NCBI RefSeq assembly: GCF_030814435.1
Contig: NZ_JAUSUW010000003.1
Location: 186,001-250,000 of the forward strand
Reading direction: 5' to 3'
Length of the DNA stretch: 64,000 nt
From: Peteryoungia aggregata LMG 23059
Lineage (GTDB): Bacteria; Pseudomonadota; Alphaproteobacteria; Rhizobiales; Rhizobiaceae
Shown: in pieces, positions 36,297 to 45,797 of the stretch
Layout of the letters: every line of letters starts with the position of its first letter
Position numbering within the stretch: the stretch's first letter is position 1
Position numbers and translations under genes: made by a program
The notes under the pieces: generated by a model
Databases searched by the model: none
Told to the model about the DNA's origin: nothing
Seen by the model: only the letters and a program-made list of their open reading frames with translations

Positions 36297-36311
36297 CGGA
36301 ATTCAATTCCG
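36297..36311. promoter_or_regulatory. Candidate IclR operator B
   Basis: CGGAATTCAATTCCG is a perfect 15-bp palindrome around one base, flanked by T and A runs that extend the symmetry. It lies 29 bases before the ATG of the GH105 gene, where binding would affect its transcription. Confidence 0.6.
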
Positions 36312-36339
36312 AAAAAAATTTATTGAGGATCTCGACAGA

Positions 36340-37458
36340 ATGCATCCGCTCCTGCAGCAAAAGTCCCATATCCTGGAGCGAAACGCGGTCTGCGAGCGCA
36401 TAGACCGTCTGGCCCGAAATCTCGTAAACATCGAAGACAAGACCGGCGAGTTCCTGCTGCGTCTTGAGGATGGGCGCGTCATCGACACCAAGGGCTGGGC
36501 CGGCTGGGAATGGACCCATGGGATCGGTCTCTACGGCCTGTTGAAATACTGGCAGCTCACCGGCAATCAGGAGGCGATGGCAATCATCCGCGAATGGTTC
36601 GACGCGCGGCTTGCCGAGGGAACGCCGACGAAGAACATCAATACGGTAGCGCCGTTCCTGACACTTGCGCATCTCTATGAAATTTCGCCCCAGCCGCAAT
36701 GGCGGGCCTATCTCGAAACCTGGGCCGAGTGGGTGATGTACGAAATGCCGAGGACCCGTGAAGGCGGCCTGCAACACATCGTCTACAACAGCGTCAACGA
36801 TCAGCAGATGTGGGACGATACGCTGATGATGAGCGTTCTGCCGCTCGCCAAGATCGGCCTGGTGCTCGATCGTCCCGAGTTTGTCGAAGAAGCCAAGTAT
36901 CAGTTTCTGGTGCATGCGCAGTATCTGATGGATACGCAGACGGGCCTCTGGTTCCACGGCTGGACCTTCGACGGCAATCACAACTTTGCCCGTGCCCGCT
37001 GGGCACGCGGCAACAGCTGGGTGACGATCGCCATTCCCGAATTCATCGAGCTGCTCGGACTGCCCGAGACCGATCCGCTGCGTCGGCATCTGATCTCCGT
37101 CCTGTCGCGGCAGGCAGAGACGCTGAAGGAGTACCAGGATGTGTCAGGTCTCTGGCATACGCTGATCGATGACCGTTCCAGCTATCTCGAGGCCTCGGCC
37201 ACCGCAGGTTTTGCCTATGGTCTGATGAAGGCGGTGCGCAAGCGCTACCTGGATAAAAGCCATCTGCCTGTGGCCGAGCGCGCCATGAAGGCTGTCATCG
37301 ACAATATCAGTGCCGATGGTGAGTTGCAGCAGGTCTCCTTCGGGACGGCCATGGGCAGCGACCTCGATTTCTACCGGCAGATCAAACGCACGGCCATGCC
37401 CTATGGGCAGGCCATGGCGATGTTCTGCCTGACCGAACTTCTGCGCAGCCACATCTGA
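36340..37458 (+). CDS. GH105 unsaturated glycuronyl hydrolase
   Basis: This 372-residue protein has the (alpha/alpha)6-barrel of families GH88/GH105. Key segments are MWDDTLMMS (D159/D160, the expected acid/base Asp), WFHGW with H206 and ARARWARGNSWV. The family removes a delta-4,5-unsaturated uronic acid from the oligosaccharides left by rhamnogalacturonan or ulvan lyases. No signal peptide is seen, so it acts in the cytoplasm on imported disaccharides. It is the first gene of the operon, under candidate operator B, followed by the importer. Confidence 0.88.
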   Translation: MHPLLQQKSHILERNAVCERIDRLARNLVNIEDKTGEFLLRLEDGRVIDTKGWAGWEWTHGIGLYGLLKYWQLTGNQEAMAIIREWFDARLAEGTPTKNINTVAPFLTLAHLYEISPQPQWRAYLETWAEWVMYEMPRTREGGLQHIVYNSVNDQQMWDDTLMMSVLPLAKIGLVLDRPEFVEEAKYQFLVHAQYLMDTQTGLWFHGWTFDGNHNFARARWARGNSWVTIAIPEFIELLGLPETDPLRRHLISVLSRQAETLKEYQDVSGLWHTLIDDRSSYLEASATAGFAYGLMKAVRKRYLDKSHLPVAERAMKAVIDNISADGELQQVSFGTAMGSDLDFYRQIKRTAMPYGQAMAMFCLTELLRSHI

Positions 37459-37580
37459 GCGGCGCAGAATGAAGACGACGGTGGATCTGCCTGGAGGAGG
37501 CGGTTCGCCGGCGAAGCAGACATCAGTGACATCGGACGGGCGTGTGATCGCGAACCCGTCAGTCTCAGGAGGAGGAGATT

Positions 37581-38867
37581 ATGACAATACTGACGAGACG
37601 CAGCATGCTGGGAGCCATGGGGGCGGTCGCCGCAACTTCGCTTCTTCCCGCCGTGCCCGCCTTTGCGGAGACCAAGACCATCCGGCACTACTGGTGGGGC
37701 AACCCCGAACGCGACAAGCGCACCTTTGCCGTCATCGAAGCCTTCCAGAAGAAGAACGCGGGCATTGCGGTTTCCGGCGAAACCATCGGTTGGGGTGACT
37801 ACTGGACGAAGATGGCAACGCAGACCGCCGGCCGCAACATGGCCGACCTTGTCCAGATGGACTATCGTTATCTGTTCGAATACGTCCGGCGTGGCGCCCT
37901 GCAGCCGCTCGATCCGCATATCGGCAAGACCCTGATGATCGCCGATTTCGACCAGGGCCCCATCTCCGGCGGCAAGGTCGACGGGCAGCTTTTCGCCCTC
38001 AATATCGGCTCCAACAGCCAGGTCATGGTCCACAATACACGGGTGTTCCAGGAGGCGGGCATCGATGCTGACCTGATCAATTGGACCTGGGACGACTTCG
38101 CTTCCGCCTGCGAAAAGATCACCAGCAAGACCGGAGGTGCCGTCAGGGGTTCTGACGATATGTCTCTGCAGATCGAGGTGTTCGAGTCCTGGGCACGTCA
38201 GAACGGCCGCGAATTCTATGATGCCGAAGGCAAGGTTGCCGTCACCGCAGACGACGTGGCCGGCTATTGGCAGTATTGGGCAGACCTGCGCAAGGCCGGT
38301 CTGGTGCGTGACAAGGATCGGACCCTGACCCTTGATGCGCCGATCGTCGAAATGGGCGTCCCCGTCGGCGATACCGCCGTCTCCCATTTCTGGTCCAACC
38401 AGCTGGTCGGTATCCAGGCGGCTGCCAAGGACAAGATCGGCGCGGCCATGGTTCCGCACAAGGCCGGTGGCGGCCAGCCCGGCCAGTTCATCAAGCCGTC
38501 GATGTTCATGTCCTTGAGCCGGGACGCCAAGGATGTCGATGCCGCCATCGCCTACATGAATGCCTGGGTCAATGATCCGGAGATTACCGGCATCCTCGGC
38601 CTGGAACGCGGGATCCCGGCATCACCGAAGGTGCGCGAAGCACTGCAGCCCAACCTGACCGAAGTCGAGAAGCTCTCTGTCGACTACTTCGAAGCCATCG
38701 CAGGCAAGGTAGGCCCGCTTCCGCCTCCGGCGCCAAAGGGCGCTGGCGAAGTGCGCGATGCCTTCATGCGCATCGGATCTGAAGTGGTGCTCGGCAACAT
38801 GGAAGCCAAGGACGCGGCGGCTGTCTTCGTCGAGGACGCCCAGGCCATCGTCGAACGGGCGCTTTGA
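37581..38867 (+). CDS. Family 1 extracellular sugar-binding protein
   Basis: This is a 428-residue protein. Its signal has a twin-arginine pair (LTRRSMLGAMGA) and an AFA cleavage site, so Tat export is likely. The mature part is a MalE/UgpB-like two-lobed fold, with YWWGNPERDKRTFAVIEAFQKK at the start and WVNDPEITGILGLERGIPASP near the end. It binds an oligosaccharide for the permeases encoded next. GGAGGAGG lies before the ATG. Confidence 0.9.
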   Translation: MTILTRRSMLGAMGAVAATSLLPAVPAFAETKTIRHYWWGNPERDKRTFAVIEAFQKKNAGIAVSGETIGWGDYWTKMATQTAGRNMADLVQMDYRYLFEYVRRGALQPLDPHIGKTLMIADFDQGPISGGKVDGQLFALNIGSNSQVMVHNTRVFQEAGIDADLINWTWDDFASACEKITSKTGGAVRGSDDMSLQIEVFESWARQNGREFYDAEGKVAVTADDVAGYWQYWADLRKAGLVRDKDRTLTLDAPIVEMGVPVGDTAVSHFWSNQLVGIQAAAKDKIGAAMVPHKAGGGQPGQFIKPSMFMSLSRDAKDVDAAIAYMNAWVNDPEITGILGLERGIPASPKVREALQPNLTEVEKLSVDYFEAIAGKVGPLPPPAPKGAGEVRDAFMRIGSEVVLGNMEAKDAAAVFVEDAQAIVERAL

Positions 38868-38883
38868 CCGCTCCTTAGCCCAA

Positions 38884-38915
38884 GGTCCCGGATCGGTTTT
38901 GCCCGGTCCGGGACC
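38884..38915 (+). other. Stem-loop after the family 1 binding-protein gene
   Basis: GGTCCCGGA (38884-38892) pairs perfectly with TCCGGGACC (38907-38915) around a 14-base loop, in the gap between the binding-protein and permease genes. No long T run follows. It resembles the hairpin at 30587 in position and probable role. Confidence 0.7.
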
Positions 38916-38941
38916 CGTTTCTCCGCCAGAAGGTTTTGTGA

Positions 38942-39835
38942 ATGAGACGCTTCCTCGCGCGCAATGCGCCGGCTTACATGTTCCTGCTGCCATGGCTGCT
39001 CGGGTTTTTCCTTCTGGCGCTCGGGCCGATCCTGGCGTCGCTTTATCTGTCCTTCACGCGCTATGACATGGTCGGGACGCCTCGCTGGACCGGGCTTTCG
39101 AACTACGAATACATGTTCACCCGCGATCGCCGTTTCTGGAAGGCGCTTGAGGTCACGTTTCACTACGTCGCGCTCTCCGTTCCGGCCCGGCTGATCATGG
39201 CGCTCGCCGTTGCCATGCTGCTCGACAAGGGCCTGCGCACCATCGGCCTCTATAGGGCGATCTTCTATCTGCCCTCGCTGCTCGGCGCTTCCATCGCGAT
39301 TGCCATCCTGTGGCGGGAACTGTTTGCGGCGGATGGCGTGGTCAATGAGCTGCTCGGCTATATGGGCATTCAGGCCTCGTCCTGGATCACCGATCCCAAC
39401 ACATCGCTCTACACGCTGGTGATCCTCGCCATGTGGCAATTCGGTTCGCCGATGCTGATCTTCCTGGCTGGCCTGCGCGGCATTCCACAGGATCTCTATG
39501 AAGCCGCAGAGATCGACGGAACGCCGAAATGGCGCCAGTTCACCCGCATCACGCTGCCGCTGCTCGCACCGGTGATCTTCTTCAACCTCGTGCTTCAAAC
39601 GATCGAGGCCTTCAAGACGTTTTCCAGCGCCTTCATCATTTCAAACGGCACCGGAGCGCCGGCGGACAGCCTGCTTTTCTATACGGTCTATCTTTTCAAC
39701 GAGGCCTTCAAGTTCTTCCGCATGGGCTATGCCTCGGCGCTTGCCTGGGTGCTGCTGCTGATCATCGCCGCCTTCACGGCGATCGCCTTCCTCACCTCGA
39801 AATACTGGGTGCATTATGAAAACGACCGCGACTGA
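38942..39835 (+). CDS. MalF/UgpA-type sugar ABC permease
   Basis: This 297-residue protein has six membrane helices and the EAA loop LYEAAEIDGTPKWRQFTRITLPLLAPV, the ATPase contact of family 1 sugar permeases. It pairs with the next permease to form the channel. Its 3' end overlaps the start of that gene by 20 bases. Confidence 0.93.
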   Translation: MRRFLARNAPAYMFLLPWLLGFFLLALGPILASLYLSFTRYDMVGTPRWTGLSNYEYMFTRDRRFWKALEVTFHYVALSVPARLIMALAVAMLLDKGLRTIGLYRAIFYLPSLLGASIAIAILWRELFAADGVVNELLGYMGIQASSWITDPNTSLYTLVILAMWQFGSPMLIFLAGLRGIPQDLYEAAEIDGTPKWRQFTRITLPLLAPVIFFNLVLQTIEAFKTFSSAFIISNGTGAPADSLLFYTVYLFNEAFKFFRMGYASALAWVLLLIIAAFTAIAFLTSKYWVHYENDRD

Positions 39836-40733
39836 CCTCGAACTGGCGATGCAGCTCGACGAGGCTGCGCGGGTCGCTCACGAATTGCGCTTGAAGAGAG
39901 AGAAGCGCGAGCGGAACGGGCGCATTCTGAAGCACCTGTTTCTGATCGGTGTTTCCGTCATCATGCTCTATCCGCTGTTCTGGCTGCTGGCATCGTCCTT
40001 CAAGCCGGAAAACGAGATCTTCGGCAACCTGACGCTCTGGCCATCGGAATTCCGCTTCGAGAACTACACCGAGGGCTGGTTCGCCTTGCCGGTGTCGTTC
40101 ACGGTCTTCTACTGGAATTCCACCGTCGTTACCCTGCTGTCGGTCATCGGCAATCTCATCTCCTGTTCATTCGCGGCCTATGCCTTTGCCCGCCTGCGCT
40201 TCACAGGCCGCAACTTCTTGTTTGCGCTGATGATGATGACACTGATGATCCCCTATCATGTGGTTCTCATCCCCCAATATGTGCTGTTTTTGCAGCTGGG
40301 CTGGGTCGACACCTATCTGCCGCTGGTCGTGCCGAGGTTTCTCGCGTCGGAAGCCTTCTTCATCTTCCTGATGGTGCAGTTTTTCCGGCAATTGCCGAAG
40401 GAGCTGGACGAGGCGGCGATGATCGACGGCTGCTCGCCCTTCAAGATCTACTGGGCGATCATCCTGCCTCTCTCGCTGCCGGCCATGGGCACGGCGGCGA
40501 TCTTCTCGCTGATCTGGACCTGGGAGGATTTCCTGGCCCCGCTCATCTATCTCAACGACATCAAGAGCTACACCGTGCCACTCGGGCTTCGCCTCTTCCT
40601 CGATCAGGAAGGCCAGTCCGCCTATGGCCAGATGTTCGCCATGTCTGTGCTCTCCCTGGTTCCGGTCGTCATCTTCTTCGTCCTGTTCCAGAAACTGATC
40701 GTGCGTGGCATCGCCACATCCGGAATGAAGTAA
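39816..40733 (+). CDS. MalG/UgpE-type sugar ABC permease
   Basis: This 305-residue protein has a 45-residue charged cytoplasmic start and six helices, with the EAA loop ELDEAAMIDGCSPFKIYWAIILPLSLPA. It is the second half of the channel. The last residues (IVRGIATSGMK) are the usual MalG-type ending. The ATPase gene follows after 13 bases. Confidence 0.93.
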   Translation: MKTTATDLELAMQLDEAARVAHELRLKREKRERNGRILKHLFLIGVSVIMLYPLFWLLASSFKPENEIFGNLTLWPSEFRFENYTEGWFALPVSFTVFYWNSTVVTLLSVIGNLISCSFAAYAFARLRFTGRNFLFALMMMTLMIPYHVVLIPQYVLFLQLGWVDTYLPLVVPRFLASEAFFIFLMVQFFRQLPKELDEAAMIDGCSPFKIYWAIILPLSLPAMGTAAIFSLIWTWEDFLAPLIYLNDIKSYTVPLGLRLFLDQEGQSAYGQMFAMSVLSLVPVVIFFVLFQKLIVRGIATSGMK

Positions 40734-40746
40734 GGAATGAAATGAC

Positions 40747-41832
40747 ATGGCTGGACTGACCCTTCGCAATGTCGGCAAGCGCTATGGTGCGCTCTCGATC
40801 ATCCAGGGGCTTAACCTCGACATCCACGATGGCGAATTCCTTGTCCTCGTCGGCCCGTCCGGCTGTGGCAAGTCGACCTTGCTGCGCATGATTGCGGGAC
40901 TGGAGGACATCACCGACGGCACGATCTCGATCAGCGACAAGGTGGTGAACGATCTGCCCGCCTCGAAGCGCGAGCTGTCGATGGTTTTCCAGAGCTACGC
41001 GCTCTATCCGCATATGACGGTGCGCAAGAACCTCGCCTTTGGCCTGCAGAACTTCAAGATGTCCAAGGCCGAGGTCGAGCGACGCGTCGCGGAAGCAGCC
41101 CGCATTCTCCAGATCGAGCCGCTGATGGATCGCAAGCCGCGGCAGCTCTCTGGCGGTCAGAAACAGCGCGTCGCGATCGGTCGCGCAATCGTGCGCGAGC
41201 CCAAGCTCTTCCTCTTCGATGAACCGCTTTCCAACCTCGATGCGGAACTGCGCGTTCAGATGCGGGCGGAACTCGCCTCGCTCTATGCCCGTCTCGGCAC
41301 CACCATGATCTACGTCACCCATGACCAGGTCGAAGCCATGACCATGGCAAGCCGCATCGTCGTGCTCCGCAGCGGCAAGATCGAGCAGGTCGGCACGCCG
41401 CAGGAGCTTTACACGCGTCCTCAGAACCTCTTCGTCGCCGGCTTCATCGGATCGCCGAAGATCAACATGCTGAAGGCAGGCGTCCTGCGCGAAGGTGCTT
41501 CCACCCGTGTGCGGGTCGAAGGCTGGCCGGAATTTGCCATTGCCGATCTGCCAACAACCGACACGCAGCTGACACTCTGCGTTCGCCCGGGCGCTCTTCT
41601 GGTCGGTGCCGGAACGATCAGGACCGAGGCAACCGTGCGTCTTGTCGAATATCTCGGAAACGAGACATTGATGCACATGGTCTTGCCGACAGGGCAGACC
41701 GTTCTGGTCAGCGACAGTGGCAAGATCACCTATCGCCAGGGCGATACCGTCACGATCGGCTTCGAGCTGGAGGCGATCCATTATTTCGATGCGTCTGGTC
41801 AGCGCGTCGAGCCCACGGGTGAGAGGGTCTGA
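40747..41832 (+). CDS. UgpC/MsmX-type sugar ABC ATPase
   Basis: This 361-residue protein has Walker A GPSGCGKST, signature LSGGQKQRVAIGRA and Walker B LFLFDEPLSNLDAELR. The switch His lies in VTHDQVEAM, and a C-terminal TOBE/OB regulatory domain begins near residue 240. It energises the adjoining permease pair. It is co-transcribed; the next gene starts four bases after its stop. Confidence 0.93.
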   Translation: MAGLTLRNVGKRYGALSIIQGLNLDIHDGEFLVLVGPSGCGKSTLLRMIAGLEDITDGTISISDKVVNDLPASKRELSMVFQSYALYPHMTVRKNLAFGLQNFKMSKAEVERRVAEAARILQIEPLMDRKPRQLSGGQKQRVAIGRAIVREPKLFLFDEPLSNLDAELRVQMRAELASLYARLGTTMIYVTHDQVEAMTMASRIVVLRSGKIEQVGTPQELYTRPQNLFVAGFIGSPKINMLKAGVLREGASTRVRVEGWPEFAIADLPTTDTQLTLCVRPGALLVGAGTIRTEATVRLVEYLGNETLMHMVLPTGQTVLVSDSGKITYRQGDTVTIGFELEAIHYFDASGQRVEPTGERV

Positions 41833-41836
41833 GAAG

Positions 41837-43132
41837 GTGAAGATCGCTATTGTTGGATGCGGCTCGCGGCACAAGATGTTTCGCGATTCCATTACAGATG
41901 ACTATGCCGACAAACATGAAATCGTTGCCCTTTGCGACAGCAACCCGCATCGGCTGGGTGAGGCGGCCAAGGCGGTGCAGCGGCCTGGGACCAACGGCGT
42001 TGCAACCTATCTCGCCGAAGACTTCGACCGCCTGATCCTCGAGCAGAAGCCTGACACCATCGTTGTCACCACGCCCGATTTTCTGCACGCCGATTACATT
42101 GTCCGGGCCTTCGAGGCCGGATGCGATGTCATCTGCGAAAAGCCGCTGACCATAGACCTTGCGCGGTTGAAGACGATCGTCGACGCACAGGCTCGGACCG
42201 GTCGCAAGGTGCAGGTCACCTTCAACTATCGCTATTCGCCGGCCAGGACCCAGATCAAGGAGCTCATCTCATCCGGTGCGATCGGCGAGGTCACCGCCGT
42301 TGATTTCCGCTGGCATCTCGATCGGGTCCATGGCGCAGACTATTTCCGCAGATGGCACCGTCAGAAGGAAAACTCGGGCGGGCTTCTCGTTCACAAATCG
42401 ACCCACCATTTCGACCTCTTGAACTGGTGGCTGGGTAGCCTGCCGACCGCAGTGCTCGCATCCGGCAGGCGCGCCTTCTACCGCCCGGAAACGGCCGCAG
42501 CACTCGGCCTAGAAGGGCGGGGACCGCGATGCCACGGCTGTCCCGTGGCCGCCAAATGCGACTTCAAGCTCGATCTGGCGGCCGACGAAAGCCTGAGGAA
42601 CCTCTATCTCGAGGCAGAAGGCGCAGACGGCTATTTCCGTGACCTCTGCGTCTTTGATGCCGATATCGGCATCGAGGATACGATGCAGGCCCATATCCGC
42701 TATGCCTCCGGTGTCACCGCCAACTACACACTGACCGCCTATTCGCCCTGGGAAGGGCTGGAGATCAAGTTCCAGGGAACCAAGGGCGATATCACGCACC
42801 GCCATGTCGAGGTTCACGGTGTCTTCGGCGGCACGCGGGCGCATGCCGATGCGGACGCCGTCACCACCGAGCTGCATCTGGCCGGTCAGATCCCCAGGCT
42901 TCTGGACGTTCCCCACGCCAGCGGACATCACGGCGGGGCCGACCCTGTGATGCTAGGTTACATCTTCGATCCCGAGGGCATGACACCCGACCGATACGGT
43001 CGCGCCTCCGATCATGTCGCCGGTGCCTGGTCGATCCTGACGGGAATTGCCGCCAACGCCTCCATCGACACGGGCTCGCTCGTCGATATCAAATCCATGC
43101 TGCGATCGCGTGGCATCAAGCTGGAGCACTAG
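41837..43132 (+). CDS. Gfo/Idh/MocA dehydrogenase with Cys cluster
   Basis: This 431-residue protein starts at GTG 41837, with GAGAGG about ten bases upstream. It has IAIVGCGSRHKMF (Rossmann), CEKPLTID (catalytic Lys) and HKSTHHFDLLNWWLG (substrate-side His). An insertion with RCHGCPVAAKC and a later LCVF places three or four Cys residues close together; it may bind zinc. This is a subfamily of longer Gfo/Idh proteins. It is the first of three consecutive paralogues and probably acts on the sugar or uronate released by the GH105 enzyme. Confidence 0.85.
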   Translation: MKIAIVGCGSRHKMFRDSITDDYADKHEIVALCDSNPHRLGEAAKAVQRPGTNGVATYLAEDFDRLILEQKPDTIVVTTPDFLHADYIVRAFEAGCDVICEKPLTIDLARLKTIVDAQARTGRKVQVTFNYRYSPARTQIKELISSGAIGEVTAVDFRWHLDRVHGADYFRRWHRQKENSGGLLVHKSTHHFDLLNWWLGSLPTAVLASGRRAFYRPETAAALGLEGRGPRCHGCPVAAKCDFKLDLAADESLRNLYLEAEGADGYFRDLCVFDADIGIEDTMQAHIRYASGVTANYTLTAYSPWEGLEIKFQGTKGDITHRHVEVHGVFGGTRAHADADAVTTELHLAGQIPRLLDVPHASGHHGGADPVMLGYIFDPEGMTPDRYGRASDHVAGAWSILTGIAANASIDTGSLVDIKSMLRSRGIKLEH

Positions 43133-43136
43133 CGCC

Positions 43137-44156
43137 ATGGGATCACGGGTGAAGTTTGCGGTCATCGGTGTCGATCACGGCCATATCTACGGGATGATCG
43201 ACGGCCTTCTGTCCGTCGGCGCCGAATTTTCCGGATGGTGCACCGGACCGGAGACGCCGCCCGAAGTGACCGGTGCTTTCGCGTCCTGCTATGACGCGGC
43301 TCCGATGCTATCGGAAGAACGGATACTGGAGGATGCGGATATCAGCGTGATCCTCTCCGCCGCGATCAACAGCGACAGGGCCGATATCGCGATCCGATCG
43401 ATGCAGCACGGCAAGGATGTGCTGGTCGACAAACCGGGCTGCACGACATTCGAGCAGCTGAGCCGGCTGAAGGACGCCGTTCAGGCGACCGGACGTCGAT
43501 GGCTCGTCTGCTTTTCCGAACGGTTGACGGTCGAAAGCACCACGGTCGTGGATCGCCTGATCGGCGAAGGCCGGATCGGCCGGGTTGTCCAGACCGTCGG
43601 CCTCGGCCCCCACAGGCGCAATGCCCATCTGCGTCCGGCCTGGTTCTGGGACAGACACCGCAGCGGCGGCATTCTGAACGACATCTGCGCCCATCAATAT
43701 GACCAGTTCCTTCACTTTACCGGCTCGACGGAAGCACGCGTGATCTCGGCGCATATCGGCAATGTCGCCAATCCGGAGCGACCGGACTTCATGGATTTCG
43801 GTGAGGTCCTGCTCGAGGGCAATGGCGGGCGCGGTTATGCCCGCGTCGACTGGTTGACGCCGGATGGCTTGCCGACCTGGGGGGATGGCCGAATGACCAT
43901 CCTCGGGACCGAAGGCTATATCGAGATGCGAAAATATGTCGACATCGGTGGCCAAGCCGGTGGCGATCACGTGATCCTGGTCGACGCCAAGGGGGTTGAG
44001 CGGTTCAACGCAGGCGGCGCCGGAACGCCCTTTTTCGGCAGGCTCTTGCAAGACGTCAGGGAGCGCACCGAAACCGCGATGCGCCAAGATCATGCTTTTC
44101 TGGCAACCGAGCTTTCGCTCCAGGCACAGAAGATGGCAGAGGAGAAGATCCGATGA
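43137..44156 (+). CDS. Gfo/Idh/MocA family oxidoreductase
   Basis: This is a 339-residue protein. The N-terminal strand reads KFAVIGVDHGHIYGMIDGLL, where the usual GxGxxG is altered to GVDHGH, and the catalytic Lys lies in VDKPGCTTFEQL. The substrate domain has HRSGGILNDICAHQYDQFLHF. The altered nucleotide motif is found in a known branch of the family. The ATG at 43137 has GGAG ten bases upstream; its stop overlaps the start of the next gene (ATGA). Confidence 0.85.
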   Translation: MGSRVKFAVIGVDHGHIYGMIDGLLSVGAEFSGWCTGPETPPEVTGAFASCYDAAPMLSEERILEDADISVILSAAINSDRADIAIRSMQHGKDVLVDKPGCTTFEQLSRLKDAVQATGRRWLVCFSERLTVESTTVVDRLIGEGRIGRVVQTVGLGPHRRNAHLRPAWFWDRHRSGGILNDICAHQYDQFLHFTGSTEARVISAHIGNVANPERPDFMDFGEVLLEGNGGRGYARVDWLTPDGLPTWGDGRMTILGTEGYIEMRKYVDIGGQAGGDHVILVDAKGVERFNAGGAGTPFFGRLLQDVRERTETAMRQDHAFLATELSLQAQKMAEEKIR

Positions 44157-45226
44157 GCAAGCGCATCAGAGTGGCGGTTCTGGGTGCCGGCATCGGCAGG
44201 TCGCATATCTCGGGCTATGCCGCATTGCCGGATCATTACGAGGTCGTCTATGTCTGCGATCTCGACCCGGAAAAGGCTTCGGCAGGGGCCAAGCTTGCAC
44301 AGGGAGCAAGACCCGTCATCGCCGTGGCGGAGGTCTTCTCAGACCCGAATATTGACCTCGTCGACATCTGCCTGCCGCCGCATCTGCATGCGCCTATGAC
44401 GATTGCGGCACTCGATGCCGGCAAGCATGTGGTCTGCGAGAAGCCGATTGCCGGCTCCATGGCCGATGTTGCCCGGATTTCAGCGGCGGCATCGCGGGCC
44501 GGACGTCAGGTCTTTCCGGTTTTCCAGTATCGCTATGGTGCCGGCTACCGGGCAGCCCACGCGCTGCGGGAAAAGGGGATGCTGGGGAAGCCCTATGTCA
44601 TGGCGCTGGAGACCCACTGGCAGCGCGGGGCGGATTATTACGCCGAACGCTGGCGGGGTAGCTGGAAAGGCGAATTGGGTGGCGCCATCGTCAGTCACGC
44701 CATCCATGCCCACAATCTTGTGACGCTGCTGGCCGGCAATATCCGTTCCGTGGCCGCGTTTCTCGATACGCGCGTCAATCCGATCGAAACCGAGGACTGC
44801 GCCGCCATCAACATGAAGACGCTTGAGGGGGCGTTGGTGACCTCCTCGATCACGCTTGGCGCGGCAGGCAGCAAGTCGCGATTCCGCGCCTGCTTCGAAC
44901 ATGTCACGATCACGTCAGGGACCGAGCCATACCATGTCGGTGCCGGCCCGTGGGCGTTTCAGGCCACTGACCCGATGCGGCAGGTGGAGTTCGATGCCGT
45001 CCTGGCCAGCGTTCCGGATGTCGCAGACCGCTTCGCCGGACAATTCGCGGACATCTTTCATCGGTTGAGTGGGGCTCCTGATCTCTACCTGCCAACATTC
45101 GACGAAGCCATGCACTCCATCGAGCTGATTACGGCGATTTACGATTCCGCCATCAACGCCCGGATCGTGGAGCTTCCACTGCCCGCTGATCATCCGTTCG
45201 AAGATGGCTGGCAACCGGGACGCTAA
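44153..45226 (+). CDS. Gfo/Idh/MocA family oxidoreductase
   Basis: This is a 357-residue protein with VAVLGAGIGRSHISGYAALP (Rossmann), VCEKPIAGS (catalytic Lys) and GGAIVSHAIHAHNLVTLLAG (active-site His). It is the last of three paralogues and the last gene of the GH105 operon. Three different dehydrogenases in a row suggest an oxidation, epimerisation and reduction series on one sugar, but the order is not known. Confidence 0.88.
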   Translation: MSKRIRVAVLGAGIGRSHISGYAALPDHYEVVYVCDLDPEKASAGAKLAQGARPVIAVAEVFSDPNIDLVDICLPPHLHAPMTIAALDAGKHVVCEKPIAGSMADVARISAAASRAGRQVFPVFQYRYGAGYRAAHALREKGMLGKPYVMALETHWQRGADYYAERWRGSWKGELGGAIVSHAIHAHNLVTLLAGNIRSVAAFLDTRVNPIETEDCAAINMKTLEGALVTSSITLGAAGSKSRFRACFEHVTITSGTEPYHVGAGPWAFQATDPMRQVEFDAVLASVPDVADRFAGQFADIFHRLSGAPDLYLPTFDEAMHSIELITAIYDSAINARIVELPLPADHPFEDGWQPGR

Positions 45227-45797
45227 AGAACTCGCATCATTGAACAGATTTTGGATGCGTGGCTGCCGGCCAGCTGGGGCGGTCAACCCGTTATGGTCGC
45301 CGACAGAACCCACGCCAACCAAAACATCGTGGCGAACTGAACTGAACAGCCAAGAGCGAATGGCCCATGACTTTCCATGAAATCAGTACGTTACTTGATA
45401 AAGTGGCGGACAGGGTGGCCGTAGACTTGAGGCGCTATAGGCTCTCAGAAGTATACGCTCTTAACAAGAAGACTTGGCTCGATACCCGCTTTTCTATCCT
45501 CATTTTTCTGCGCTGCCATAGAGATAGATGGATTGGTAAAGGTCGATCCCGGCGCGCTGCATGCAGCCTGAAAGCAGTTACGACGTGAGCGAAGGCCGAG
45601 TTTTCGTGTTCAGGACGAGCCTCGTTTACATGACTTTGCGGCAACTCACGTCACGCCCGCCGTGACCACGTCGGCGCAGTGCCAGCTTCTCATCCGCGCA
45701 GTTCGGACGAGCCCTCAGCTCGTAGAGGACAGTTGAAAAATCATGGGAACGCAGCGGCAGGGACCGTGCAATAACCTGCCAGTGTAATCTTACAGAC
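45227..45797. other. Gap of about 570 bases at the left edge of the island
   Basis: No convincing gene is present. A 73-residue frame (45367-45588) has a weak ribosome site and no recognisable homology. The left copy of the 19-bp repeat lies inside. The stretch marks the change from the sugar operon to the mobile island. Confidence 0.5.
45403..45421. repeat. 19-bp direct repeat, left copy (possible att core)
   Basis: GTGGCGGACAGGGTGGCCG is identical to the copy at 47457-47475. The two copies enclose the protease gene pair and the decayed integrase. Read on the minus strand, it contains CCTGTCCGCCA, like the 3' end of some tRNA-Ser genes, a common integrase target. Confidence 0.65.

Noticed and set aside
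45367..45588. Plus-strand frame of 73 codons containing the left 19-bp repeat
   Set aside because: Weak ribosome site, no homology and a repeat in the middle; it is more likely an island-junction sequence.
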